A stretch of DNA of 64,000 nucleotides from Promethearchaeota archaeon. GTDB lineage: Archaea; Asgardarchaeota; Lokiarchaeia; Sigynarchaeales; SOKP01. A program made the position numbers and the translations under genes. The notes below the pieces were generated by a model. That model worked only from the letters and a program-made list of their open reading frames with translations, was not told where the DNA came from and searched no databases. Shown here in pieces: positions 35,363 through 44,165 of the stretch. The first letter of the stretch is position 1. Each line of letters begins with the position of its first letter. The stretch spans positions 1-64,000 of the forward strand of contig JABXKC010000015.1 of NCBI GenBank assembly GCA_013375495.1, written 5' to 3'.

Positions 35363-35630
35363 ATCACTTTTAACCAGAATAGAATTAATTTATTTATAAA
35401 ATGATACAATTAAATTGTTTATTATTAAAGAACAAACAAATTTTTTTAAGTATTAGGAGTGTGTATCAATTGTCATACTTTCATTATAAACTGTGAATCT
35501 CCTCAAATTCTTATAATAAAATTCAACTAACCTATTAATAGAATATTTTATTTTAAAAGTCAGAATTTAAAATTATGTATCTAGTTTTCAACATTGAGAG
35601 TATTTTAGTAATTTTAAAGTGCGTTGTATT

Positions 35631-38600
35631 ATGGTAGAAATGAGCAAAGAAACAGAGGAATATTTTTCTAACTTACAAAAAGGTGTAGATGAGTGTTACG
35701 AAATTGCTGAAAATGCTCGCCAAAAAGGGTTAGATCCTGAAATCTTCGTAGAATCTCCTCAAGCTAAAGATTTAGCGGGAAGAGTTGAAAAACTCGTGGG
35801 TCCTCAAGGAGTAGCTAAATTAATAAGAAAATTAAAAATTCTGGGTAAATCTGAGGATGAAATAGTATTTCAAGTAGTTTCTGATATTCTTGGGCAGAAA
35901 ATTGGAGTTATTAACTCACTCGAAGAGAGAGTTGAGAGAGCGATACGTGTTGGGCTTGCTATAAAAACGATGGGTGTTGTTAGTGCCCCACTTGAAGGGA
36001 TTTCCAAAATCTTAATACGAGAGGATCAACACCACAATAAGTATTTATCGCTGTATTTTGCGGGACCTATTAGAGCCGCAGGAGGGACAACAGCCGCATT
36101 ATGTGTTTTAATTGCGGATTATGTGAGGAAAAAGTCAAATATTCCAAAATATGAAGCAACTGAGGGTGAAATTGGGAGATATGTAGAAGAAGTTAAACTT
36201 TACGACAGACGAGTTCATTTACAATATCCATCCTCAAATGATGAAATACGATTTGCAGTAGAGCATCTACCCGTGGAAATAAACGGAGATTCCACTGAAG
36301 ATGAAGAAGTCTCTGCTTTTAGGAAACTTCCGAGAATCAAAACAAATAAAATAAGAGGTGGTGCTTGTCTAGTTTTAAACGATGGTATCCTTCTCAAAGC
36401 TCCAAAACTTCTAAAAATTGCAAAAAGTATGAACTTGGAAGGTTGGGATTGGTTAGGGAAACTGAAAGATATCGCACAGAAAGATGAAAAGAAAGTTGAT
36501 TTAGACGCCACGGATAAAAACAGTAAGGTAATTATTCCACCTAATTCAAAATATGTTTCTGATGTTATCGCGGGGAGACCTGTATTTAGTCATCCTTCTG
36601 AAATTGGTGGACATAGAATTCGATACGGAAGATCCCGAAACACAGGATTAGCTGCGGCTGGGTTACATCCTGTAACAATGACACTATTAGATGATTTTAT
36701 TGCAATTGGCACGCAATTAAGAATTGAAAGGCCAGGAAAAAGTGCAAGTATCTGTCCGGTTAGCTCAATAGAGCCCCCGATTGTAAAGTTGAAAAATGGG
36801 ACTGTGATGAAAATTCCAAACATAAAAATGGCAAAAGAATGCTTTCAAAACATAGAAAAGATTCTGTTTTTGGGCGATATCCTTTTTGGGTTTGGTGAAT
36901 TTTCTGAAAACAATCATAAATTAGTTCCTTCGGGTTACGTTGAAGAATGGTGGGCTCTAGAATTAGAGGATGCGATACAAAATTCTAACTTGGAGTTGAC
37001 TAAGTATATAGAAAATCCATTTAATAATATTCCTTCCGCTAAAGAAGCTTTAGATATAGCCGAGAAATATAAGATACCTCTTCATCCAAAGTATACTGAT
37101 TTCTGGGGAAATATATCAGGGGGAGAATTATTAAATCTAAGGGAAGCTTTAGTTTCCGGATATAACAAGAGTACCAACAGAATCGGTTTAAAAAACACTA
37201 AAGAATTGAAGGATATTTTAGAAAAAGCGTTTATTTCTCATACGATTGATGATTCGAATATAAAATTGGATGATTTAACAAATGAAATTTTCATATCTAT
37301 ATTTGATTTGAAGAATAAAAAAGATCACAATCTAACTAAAGATAATGATGTTTTTACTCTTTTTTCAATGTTTTCTCCAATAGAAATTAGAAATAAGGCT
37401 CCATTTTTCATGGGTACTCGTATGGGACGACCTGAGAAGTCCGAAAGAAAAAGCATGAAAGGAGTTCAGAGTTTATTCCCACTTAGTGACAAGGTGGGGA
37501 ACACAAGATCTATAGAGAAAGCTGTAGAACTTGGAAAGGTAAAGATTGACATTTGTAGAAAGAAATGTCCTAAATGTAACGCAATTACTCCCTTTAACCT
37601 ATGTCCTAAATGCGGAACGCACACAGAGTTTCAGAAGATATGTCTTAAATGCAATAAGTATTATCCTAAAAACGAAGAAAAATGCCATCAATGCGGGGGA
37701 TTACTGAATTTTTCTAAAGAAGCTTCCTTCAATATTAAAAATTATACTGAATCTTTATCGAATTCGCTAAATGTCAGGTTACCAAGTAAATTTAAGGGAA
37801 TTCTTGGATTAACCAATAAGTTTAAAGTTCCAGAACCAATAGTTAAGGGAATGCTCAGAGCTAAAAACGGATTAATGGTTTATAAAACTGCTGAAATACG
37901 TTACGATGCCACTGATATCCCATTAACTCATTTCAAACCAAAAGAAATCAACACACCAGTACGCAGATTAATAGAACTAGGATATAAAAAAGATTACAAA
38001 AATAATGATTTAACCACTCCTGATCAGATACTAGAACTTCAAGTGCAAGATGTTCTATTATCTGATGATTGTGCTGACTATTTCGTGAAGATTGCTAATT
38101 TTATAGACGACGAACTAGAGTATTTTTATAAGATGGACAGGTTTTATCAAATTTCGAAAAGAGAAGACTTAATTGGCCACTTAGTAGTAGGTCTAGCACC
38201 TCATACTAGTGCCGGAATTGTAGGAAGAATTATTGGCTTTAGCCCCGCCCGATCAATATACGCTCACCCGTTTTGGCATGCCGCTAAACGTCGTAATTGT
38301 GATGGAGATGAAGATGGGATTATGCTTCTTTTAGATCCTCTTTTAAACTTCTCTAGGTTTTATTTACCGAGTAAAATAGGAGGTAGAATGGACGCCACTC
38401 TCGTTATATCTTCGGTGTTAGACCCTAATGAAATAGATAGCGAAGCTCATAATATAGACACTCTATATAAATACCCTTTAGAGTTTTATAAGGCAACTCA
38501 GAAGTATGTTATGCCCTTAGAAATAGAAGAAGTAATGAATTTAGTAAAAAAACGATTAGGAACTTCCGATCAATACATAAATCTTGGTTTTAATATCCCA

Positions 38601-39056
38601 ACTAGAGATATTAACGAAGGCCCTCTAACCACAGCATATAAAACTTATATAACTATGGAAGAAAAAATCAACGCTCAATTGCATCTTGCAAAAATTATTA
38701 AAGCTGTCAACGAGAAAAATGTTGCTGAAAAGATTTTAGCTACTCATTTCAACCCAGACATCTTAGGAAATTTACGAAAATTTGCTGTGCAGAATTTTAG
38801 ATGCGTAAAATGTAATGAAAAATTTGCCCGTCCACCCCTTTCAAACGCGGGAAAGTGCCCAAAATGTGGTAATAAAGTCATATTGACAGTTAATCGAGGA
38901 GGCATCGAAAAATACATCCCTAGAGCTATAAACCTGTGCAAAGTTTTTAACTTAGACGATTATACAATTCAGAGGATGGAATTAATAGAAGAATATGTTG
39001 AAAGTCTTACTAATAATCCTAAGATAAAGCAACAGAAGTTATCTAATTTCTTTTGA
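35631..39056 (+). CDS. polD2: DNA polymerase D large subunit DP2
   Basis: 1141 aa from ATG 35631 (a GTG at 35619 gives four more residues; the chosen start gives the typical VEMSKETEEYF). DP2 is the catalytic subunit of the archaeal replicative polymerase with a double-psi beta-barrel core like RNA polymerase. The active-site motif CDGDEDG is at about 890-896, with D891 and D893 the expected metal ligands. Zinc motifs occur in the middle (CPKC, CPKC, CLKC, CHQC) and near the end (CVKC ... CPKC). No intein is present. The protein ends with QQKLSNFF, a perfect PCNA-binding PIP box (Q-x-x-L-x-x-F-F). Confidence 0.97.
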   Translation: MVEMSKETEEYFSNLQKGVDECYEIAENARQKGLDPEIFVESPQAKDLAGRVEKLVGPQGVAKLIRKLKILGKSEDEIVFQVVSDILGQKIGVINSLEERVERAIRVGLAIKTMGVVSAPLEGISKILIREDQHHNKYLSLYFAGPIRAAGGTTAALCVLIADYVRKKSNIPKYEATEGEIGRYVEEVKLYDRRVHLQYPSSNDEIRFAVEHLPVEINGDSTEDEEVSAFRKLPRIKTNKIRGGACLVLNDGILLKAPKLLKIAKSMNLEGWDWLGKLKDIAQKDEKKVDLDATDKNSKVIIPPNSKYVSDVIAGRPVFSHPSEIGGHRIRYGRSRNTGLAAAGLHPVTMTLLDDFIAIGTQLRIERPGKSASICPVSSIEPPIVKLKNGTVMKIPNIKMAKECFQNIEKILFLGDILFGFGEFSENNHKLVPSGYVEEWWALELEDAIQNSNLELTKYIENPFNNIPSAKEALDIAEKYKIPLHPKYTDFWGNISGGELLNLREALVSGYNKSTNRIGLKNTKELKDILEKAFISHTIDDSNIKLDDLTNEIFISIFDLKNKKDHNLTKDNDVFTLFSMFSPIEIRNKAPFFMGTRMGRPEKSERKSMKGVQSLFPLSDKVGNTRSIEKAVELGKVKIDICRKKCPKCNAITPFNLCPKCGTHTEFQKICLKCNKYYPKNEEKCHQCGGLLNFSKEASFNIKNYTESLSNSLNVRLPSKFKGILGLTNKFKVPEPIVKGMLRAKNGLMVYKTAEIRYDATDIPLTHFKPKEINTPVRRLIELGYKKDYKNNDLTTPDQILELQVQDVLLSDDCADYFVKIANFIDDELEYFYKMDRFYQISKREDLIGHLVVGLAPHTSAGIVGRIIGFSPARSIYAHPFWHAAKRRNCDGDEDGIMLLLDPLLNFSRFYLPSKIGGRMDATLVISSVLDPNEIDSEAHNIDTLYKYPLEFYKATQKYVMPLEIEEVMNLVKKRLGTSDQYINLGFNIPTRDINEGPLTTAYKTYITMEEKINAQLHLAKIIKAVNEKNVAEKILATHFNPDILGNLRKFAVQNFRCVKCNEKFARPPLSNAGKCPKCGNKVILTVNRGGIEKYIPRAINLCKVFNLDDYTIQRMELIEEYVESLTNNPKIKQQKLSNFF

Positions 39057-39126
39057 ACTTTTTAATATATATTTTATTTTTCGGTTATAATTTAGGTTCT
39101 ATGCAGATTACAAATTTAGTAAAAAA

Positions 39127-39211
39127 TGCAGGAGGAGGGATTCGAACCCTCGAACTCCTATGAGACTAGAGCCTCGGTCTAGCACCGTTGACCAGGCTTG
39201 GCAACTCCTGC
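39127..39211 (-). tRNA. tRNA-Leu (anticodon GAG), type II, no intron
   Basis: The reverse strand folds with acceptor GCAGGAG/CTCCTGC, a D arm, an anticodon stem CTAGA/TCTAG, a long variable arm as expected for Leu, and a T arm GAGGG-TTCGAAT-CCCTC. The discriminator is A73. CCA is not encoded and a T6 tract follows at once. The anticodon loop reads CCGAGGC, giving anticodon GAG but C in place of the nearly universal U33. No intron is seen. Confidence 0.88.
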
Positions 39212-39416
39212 AAATATTCTTAATATAATCAGATATTTTTTTATTAATTTTCTTGAACTTAATAGCATTAAAGAATAGAAGCATTAAAAAATTTTTTTTT
39301 TGTTTTCTTTGATTAGATAATAGTGAAATGAAGTAGACACTGACTTTAATAGGAGAAATTTGCACATATCTTATAGGTATGTATTTAACAAAATTTTTAT
39401 TCATAAGTTTTAAATA

Positions 39417-39424
39417 TTTATATA
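39417..39424 (+). promoter_or_regulatory. TATA-like box of the roadblock-GTPase gene
   Basis: The sequence tttatata lies 51 bp upstream of the ATG at 39475, placing transcription start near 39445 and giving a leader of about 30 nt. A purine run aaagg abuts the ATG. Confidence 0.4.
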
Positions 39425-39474
39425 ATTGGTTTGTTTAGAATTTGATTTAATAAGAAAAACGAAGTTTAGAAAGG

Positions 39475-40491
39475 ATGTCGGTTGATACAAAGAAATTAAC
39501 AGCCTTACTCCAATGGTATAAACAGAGCTTGGGTGAGGATTTAGTTGCGGTGCTTGTCGTAAATAGAGATGGTTTAATTATGGATTCTTTAATTGGTTCT
39601 TCAGAAAAAACACTTGATGAAGAAATAATTGGGGGAGTAAGCGCTTTAGTTGAACCGGTATTAACTAGAATCACGGAAGAATTTAGTTCAGGATCGTTCG
39701 GAACGGGAACTTTTGATACTGAAGAATACCGATTCATATTTTGCGAGTCCGGACCGGAAGCGGTTCTAGTTACTGTTTTAAATTCTTCATCTGGAGTAGA
39801 CGCGGTTTTCCCTTACGCTTATTTGGCAGCTGAAAAGATTGCGCGAATATTTGATGGAAGAACTGTGAGTCCCGTTATTCCAAAATTAGTTTTAGAGCCT
39901 GGTGTAAATCATATCCAGCGAAAAGTAGATAAAGTTCAAAAAGTTAAAATTAAAGCTAAGGAATACGCTTTTAAATTAATTCTAGGCGGAGATGGCGCTG
40001 TAGGTAAAACGAGTATGGTACATCGATATGTTGAAAATGTTTTTGCTAAAGACTATAAATCAACTATAGGAACATCAATTATGAAAAAGGAATGCTCCTT
40101 CAAAGAGCTTGAAAGCACCGTTAGGTTTGTAATTTGGGACTTAGCGGGCCAAGCTCAGTTTAAACGGGTTAGACAGTCATATTTAGCTAATGCAGAAGCA
40201 GGAATTTTAGTTTATGACGTAACTAATCGAGCTAGTTTTGAAAATGTGGAACAAAATTGGTACAACGAGATTAAAAAAAGTTCTCCTAATATTGCGCTTA
40301 TTTTAGTTGCGAATAAGATAGATTTAAAAGAAGAAAGAGTTGTTTCAAGCGCAGAGGGAGAATCGTTATCGAAGAAATTAAAGCTAACATATATTGAAAC
40401 ATCTGCTAAGACGGGAGAGAATATAAATGATGCTTTCAAAATGCTCGCTCTACAAATTATTAAAAGGTATATAGAAACGCAGGACATATAA
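39475..40491 (+). CDS. Roadblock domain fused to Ras/Rab-like small GTPase
   Basis: 338 aa. Residues 1-125 are a roadblock/LC7 domain (LVAVLVVNRDGLIMDSLIG ... AVLVTVLNSS). After a short linker, a small GTPase fills about 160-338: G1 GGDGAVGKT (171-179), G2 STIGTS, G3 WDLAGQ, G4 NKID, G5 ETSAK. All nucleotide-binding motifs are intact. There is no C-terminal Cys for prenylation. Roadblock proteins act as scaffolds or GTPase regulators (MglB, Ragulator), so a fused cis-acting regulator is plausible. This fusion is typical of Asgard archaea. The tRNA-Thr gene abuts its stop codon on the other strand. Confidence 0.93.
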   Translation: MSVDTKKLTALLQWYKQSLGEDLVAVLVVNRDGLIMDSLIGSSEKTLDEEIIGGVSALVEPVLTRITEEFSSGSFGTGTFDTEEYRFIFCESGPEAVLVTVLNSSSGVDAVFPYAYLAAEKIARIFDGRTVSPVIPKLVLEPGVNHIQRKVDKVQKVKIKAKEYAFKLILGGDGAVGKTSMVHRYVENVFAKDYKSTIGTSIMKKECSFKELESTVRFVIWDLAGQAQFKRVRQSYLANAEAGILVYDVTNRASFENVEQNWYNEIKKSSPNIALILVANKIDLKEERVVSSAEGESLSKKLKLTYIETSAKTGENINDAFKMLALQIIKRYIETQDI

Positions 40492-40492
40492 A

Positions 40493-40586
40493 TGGAGCCT
40501 TTGGGGGGAGTTGAACCCCCGATCTACTGATGATTCGAATTAATTAATTGTACGAATCAGTTGCTCTACGACTAAGCCACAAAGGC
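40493..40586 (-). tRNA. tRNA-Thr (anticodon CGT) with a 19-nt intron, CCA encoded
   Basis: The reverse strand shows acceptor GCCTTTG/CAAAGGC, discriminator T73 and encoded CCA, D stem GCT/AGC, and T arm GGGGG-TTCAACT-CCCCC. The anticodon stem is ACTGA/TCAGT with 26 nt between. Removing 19 nt after position 37 leaves loop TTCGTAA with anticodon CGT. The precursor forms a bulge-helix-bulge: central helix TTCG/CGAA, 3-nt bulges TAC and TCA, and an AATT/AATT inner helix. D loop shows CG where GG is usual. The gene ends 1 bp after the stop codon of the GTPase gene. Confidence 0.9.
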
Positions 40587-40637
40587 TATTAATTGAATAT
40601 AATAAATATAAATTTTAAAAAATTATAAAATTTTCTA

Positions 40638-41654
40638 ATGAATAAAAACGATATCGTTAGTGCAATAGGAGAAGTAAAGCTAATCCATATTATAGAAGAG
40701 ATAATTCTTAAAAAAACGGGTAAAGAGTTAATTAGGGACGATTCTTTTTTTTTTGAAATTGACAATAGGAAAGATACAGACTGTTTAATTCTTAACTCGG
40801 ATATGTTTAATGCCACAACCGACGCTCCTGTACAAATGAATTTTTATCAGATGGGACGGAAATCTGTTCTCATGAATATTAGCGATCTCGTTGTTAAGGG
40901 CGTAAAACCCGAAGCAATTATTGTTTCTTTAGGGTTTCCGGAAGAACTGAAAATCTTAAATTTTAAAAGTTTAATTGAGGGCATCGTTGATTATTCTAAA
41001 GCATGGAATTTAAAGTATCTTGGGGGAGATATTAATACTTCGCACGAGATTATTATAAATCCAACTGTCTTTGGTTTTAAGAGGCTTAATAAAATAATTT
41101 ACCGAAGCGGCGTAAAACCCGGTAATATTGTGGCAATTAACAATAAATTTGGTCTGACAGGTGTAGGGTTTGATATAGTTTTACACAGGAGTGGGAGGTT
41201 AGAAGATTTTCCTAACTATAAAAGAGCAATAAAAAGTGTGTTAGAGCCAAACGAATTGGGAATGGAAGGAATTATTTTGGCTGATAGTGAATTAGCAACA
41301 GCTAGTATTGATTCTTCAGATGGATTATCGAAATCTTTAAAAGATTTAATGTTGTCAATTCCTAATTTGGGTTTTGAAATCGAATTTAATGAGAGTTTAA
41401 TTCATCCTGATGCGTTACAATATTCTAAAGAATTCCTAATTTCGCTTGAAAAACTAGTCTTTAGCGGTGGAGAGGAATTTATTCATCTTTTTACAATTGA
41501 CAGAAAAAACTTTAAGATCGCTCAAAAGTTGGTAAATTCTAAAGGTGGGAAATTAATTAAGGTTGGAAAAGTTATTCCTGAGGAGAAAATTTATTTTTTA
41601 AAAGAAGGAAAAAGGATTGAACTAAAAGATCAAGGATATGAACATTTCAAATAA
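40638..41654 (+). CDS. thiL: Thiamine-monophosphate kinase-like protein (ThiL family)
   Basis: 338 aa. The AIR-synthase/ThiL fold is seen through GEVKLIHIIEEII at the start, RDDSFFFEI and NSDMFNATTDAP (ATP and metal loop), NISDLVVKGVKPEAIIVSLG, LGGDINTS, and ASIDSSDGLSKSLKDLM. ThiL makes thiamine diphosphate from thiamine monophosphate. The usual GDDAAV loop is altered to RDDSFFF, so a different ligand is possible. It is followed by the tRNA-Lys gene. Confidence 0.82.
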   Translation: MNKNDIVSAIGEVKLIHIIEEIILKKTGKELIRDDSFFFEIDNRKDTDCLILNSDMFNATTDAPVQMNFYQMGRKSVLMNISDLVVKGVKPEAIIVSLGFPEELKILNFKSLIEGIVDYSKAWNLKYLGGDINTSHEIIINPTVFGFKRLNKIIYRSGVKPGNIVAINNKFGLTGVGFDIVLHRSGRLEDFPNYKRAIKSVLEPNELGMEGIILADSELATASIDSSDGLSKSLKDLMLSIPNLGFEIEFNESLIHPDALQYSKEFLISLEKLVFSGGEEFIHLFTIDRKNFKIAQKLVNSKGGKLIKVGKVIPEEKIYFLKEGKRIELKDQGYEHFK

Positions 41655-41803
41655 CTTCACTTAAGGAAATTACTCTAGGACCATAGAACATACATGATTA
41701 CAGAAAAAGTTATAAATTATTCTAGATTTGATCTATTACAATTTTACTTATGTATCTTGTTTATAGAAAAAAACATTTGATCTTAGTAAAATGTATTAGT
41801 TTA

Positions 41804-41907
41804 GGGCCATTAGCGCAGGCAGGTAGCGCAGCAGGCTTTTAACCTGAAGGTCGTGGGTTCGATACAATCGTTCGTTTAGAATTAATGCGAAATTCCCACA
41901 TGGCCCG
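41804..41907 (+). tRNA. tRNA-Lys (anticodon TTT) with a 30-nt intron in the T loop
   Basis: Acceptor GGGCCAT/ATGGCCC, discriminator G73 (as expected for Lys), D stem GCGC/GCGC and anticodon loop CTTTTAA (anticodon 41838-41840) are all intact. The T stem GTGGG/CCCAC is interrupted after T59: 30 nt (41864-41893) must be removed to leave TTCGATT. The junction folds as bulge-helix-bulge with the T stem outside, a central helix TTCG/CGAA, and 3-nt bulges ATA and ATT. The intron is in a noncanonical position. CCA is not encoded. Confidence 0.88.
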
Positions 41908-42052
41908 TATTTTTCTTTAATAGGTATAGTATCTGAGCTTAATCCTTAAATGAAATTCCAATTTTTACTGAAATTTAAAAAAATAATACCGATAAAAATT
42001 AATTTTGCTAAAAATTAACAAACATAATAAAATTCTTTTCAAATTAAACTGT

Positions 42053-43063
42053 ATGCCCAATTCAGAATTTAAATTACCCTCTGACGAATCAGAGCAATTA
42101 TTAGTAAAGTCTCAAGATACAACAAATATAAATTATGGGAGCGATCCTCATAATAGAGATATAGAAGATCTCTTAAAGTATGGAGTTATCAACTTAGACA
42201 AACCTAGTGGACCAACGAGTCACGAAGTTGTTTCTTGGGCGCGTAAAATATTAGAGATTGATAACGCAGGGCACGGAGGAACATTAGATCCAAAGGTAAC
42301 GGGAATATTGCCTTGCGCTCTTGGTAAAGCTACTCGAGTTTTGTCTGCATTATTATATGCAGGTAAAGAATATGTGGGAGTTATGTATTTACACGCACCC
42401 GTGATGTTGAAAAAAATGGAAAAAGTATTTGAAATCTTTACGGGCAAGATTTATCAAACTCCTCCTATAAAATCGTCAGTAGTAAGAAGATTAAGAGTAA
42501 GGGAGATATATTACGCTAGCGTGCTTGAAGTGAATAAAAACCACGTGTTATTTAAAGTTGGATGCGAAGCAGGAACCTACATTCGAAAATTATGTTTTGA
42601 TATAGGAGAAGCGTTGTGCTCAGGAGCTCATATGTTGGAACTAAGGAGAACTAGAGTTGGGCATTTTAAAGAAGATGAGAGTTTAATTAGCCTTCAAAAT
42701 CTAAAAGATTCTTATTCTCTCTATAAAGATGAGGGTGAGGAGTTTTATTTAAGAAAAATTATTTCACCGATGGAAAAAATTGTTTCCCACTTGCCTAAAA
42801 TTTATGTAAGGGATACTGCTGTCGATGCGCTATGCCATGGTGCCGATTTAGCCTCTGCGGGAGTTTGTTATATTGATGCAAGAATTAAATCAGATCTACA
42901 GGTTGTATATATGACTCTCAAAAAAGAATTGATTGGTTTTGGTACGGCAAAAATGGATGCTATGAAGATTTACAAAGCGAAGTCGGGCATTGTAGCTAAA
43001 ACTAATAAGGTATTTATGGAACGAGGATTATATCCCAGGTGGAATGAAATCAAAAATAAATAA
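42053..43063 (+). CDS. cbf5: Cbf5, H/ACA-guided pseudouridine synthase
   Basis: 336 aa from ATG 42053 (a TTG at 42005 would add 16 residues). The catalytic segment HGGTLDPKVTGILP holds the essential Asp. Other blocks are GVINLDKPSGPTSHEV, TPPIKSSVVRRLRVRE and GCEAGTYIRKLCFDIG. The C-terminal PUA domain follows (LPKIYVRDTAVDALCHGADL). Cbf5 pseudouridylates rRNA with guide RNAs and can act on tRNA position 55, which is notable beside a tRNA whose T loop is split by an intron. The methyltransferase gene follows after 17 bp. Confidence 0.95.
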   Translation: MPNSEFKLPSDESEQLLVKSQDTTNINYGSDPHNRDIEDLLKYGVINLDKPSGPTSHEVVSWARKILEIDNAGHGGTLDPKVTGILPCALGKATRVLSALLYAGKEYVGVMYLHAPVMLKKMEKVFEIFTGKIYQTPPIKSSVVRRLRVREIYYASVLEVNKNHVLFKVGCEAGTYIRKLCFDIGEALCSGAHMLELRRTRVGHFKEDESLISLQNLKDSYSLYKDEGEEFYLRKIISPMEKIVSHLPKIYVRDTAVDALCHGADLASAGVCYIDARIKSDLQVVYMTLKKELIGFGTAKMDAMKIYKAKSGIVAKTNKVFMERGLYPRWNEIKNK

Positions 43064-43080
43064 GAAGAAGCTCAGCAAAT

Positions 43081-43719
43081 ATGGATAAAAAGACCCAACA
43101 TTATTCAACTCAATTTCCTGATGTCAGAGTTAAAGTATATTCCGTTTCTGAAAGTCTGAGACATCACTTATATCTCTTTAAAACGGTTACAGGAGTATTC
43201 TCGTTCAAAAAACTGGATTTAGGAACTAAAGTTTTTATAGAACACATGAAGATTCCAGAAAAGCAGTGTGTTTTACTTGATTTGGGATGTGGATATGGGC
43301 CAATTGGGATTGTATTAGCACAAAAGGCACCTCAGAGTACCGTATATTTAAGCGATGTTAATAAAAGAGCGCTTTGGTGCACAAGAGAAAACATAAAATA
43401 TAATTTAGCAGAGAGGTCAGGTAAAGTAATAGTTTTACCAGGAACTTATTTTGAACCTTTTAAGAATAAGAGCGTCAAATTTGATGGGATATATATGAAT
43501 CCCCCCTTACGTAATGGTAGGCGGGAATTTCTTACTTTATGTGAGGACATACCACGATATTTAAAATCCAAGGGACTGTTTCAATTCGTCATAAAAAAAA
43601 AAATGGGAGCAGAATATATACATAACTATTTGAAAAAACAGCTTTCGGAATTGTTTGAAATAATTGAGGTGACTTTTAAGAGATCGGGATACTGGATTTT
43701 CTATTTGATGTCCTTTTAA
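43081..43719 (+). CDS. RsmC-like class I methyltransferase
   Basis: 212 aa. AdoMet motif I is LLDLGCGYGPIGI, motif II-like is VYLSDVNKRAL, and the catalytic NPPLR motif (MNPPLRNG) is typical of the small-domain RNA N2-guanine methyltransferases related to RsmC. The N-terminus has the HYST and VFSFKKLDLGT features of that family. It is co-transcribed with cbf5, which suggests rRNA or tRNA as substrate. Confidence 0.88.
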   Translation: MDKKTQHYSTQFPDVRVKVYSVSESLRHHLYLFKTVTGVFSFKKLDLGTKVFIEHMKIPEKQCVLLDLGCGYGPIGIVLAQKAPQSTVYLSDVNKRALWCTRENIKYNLAERSGKVIVLPGTYFEPFKNKSVKFDGIYMNPPLRNGRREFLTLCEDIPRYLKSKGLFQFVIKKKMGAEYIHNYLKKQLSELFEIIEVTFKRSGYWIFYLMSF

Positions 43720-43863
43720 ATATTTTACTGACATGTAATCGAATTTTTTAGCAATTTTCTATTTTCTGATTAGAAAAACAAAAGAAATTTTGAGTAAAAA
43801 TGGAAAAATTTTTTAGAAATCGAATATTTTTTGAATTAATTAGCGAGGAAAGAGGCTTTTTTT

Positions 43864-44124
43864 TTGACTAAGAAAAGGAAAATAGATGTTTTACTTCATG
43901 AACTAGTCCCTAAACATTACCTTCTGACAAAAGAAGAATCACAAAATTTGTTAGAGAAATATCAGATAAATATATCCGATTTACCTCAAATGTTTGAAAA
44001 GGACCCAGTTTCAGTTGCAATTGGTGCAAAAGAGGGAGATATTGTAAAAATTGTTCGGGAATCCCACACAACTGTAAAGAATATAAATTATTTTCGCTAC
44101 ATCAAAAAAGAAAAAGTATCGTAA
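43864..44124 (+). CDS. rpoH: RNA polymerase subunit H (Rpb5 C-terminal homologue)
   Basis: 86 aa from TTG. The signature HELVPKHYLLTKEESQNLL, then INISDLPQM, DPVSVAIGAKEGDIVKI is that of archaeal RpoH. Archaeal H contains only the C-terminal assembly domain of eukaryotic Rpb5. It precedes rpoB by 41 bp, the usual archaeal order. Confidence 0.96.
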   Translation: MTKKRKIDVLLHELVPKHYLLTKEESQNLLEKYQINISDLPQMFEKDPVSVAIGAKEGDIVKIVRESHTTVKNINYFRYIKKEKVS

Positions 44125-44165
44125 ATCTCTTTAATAATACTAATAAATTTGTAGGTTAATTAAAA

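Noticed and set aside
39108..39404. 98-codon minus-strand ORF across the tRNA-Leu gene
   Set aside because: It reads straight through the whole tRNA, and its remaining part is low-complexity AT-rich sequence without any motif.
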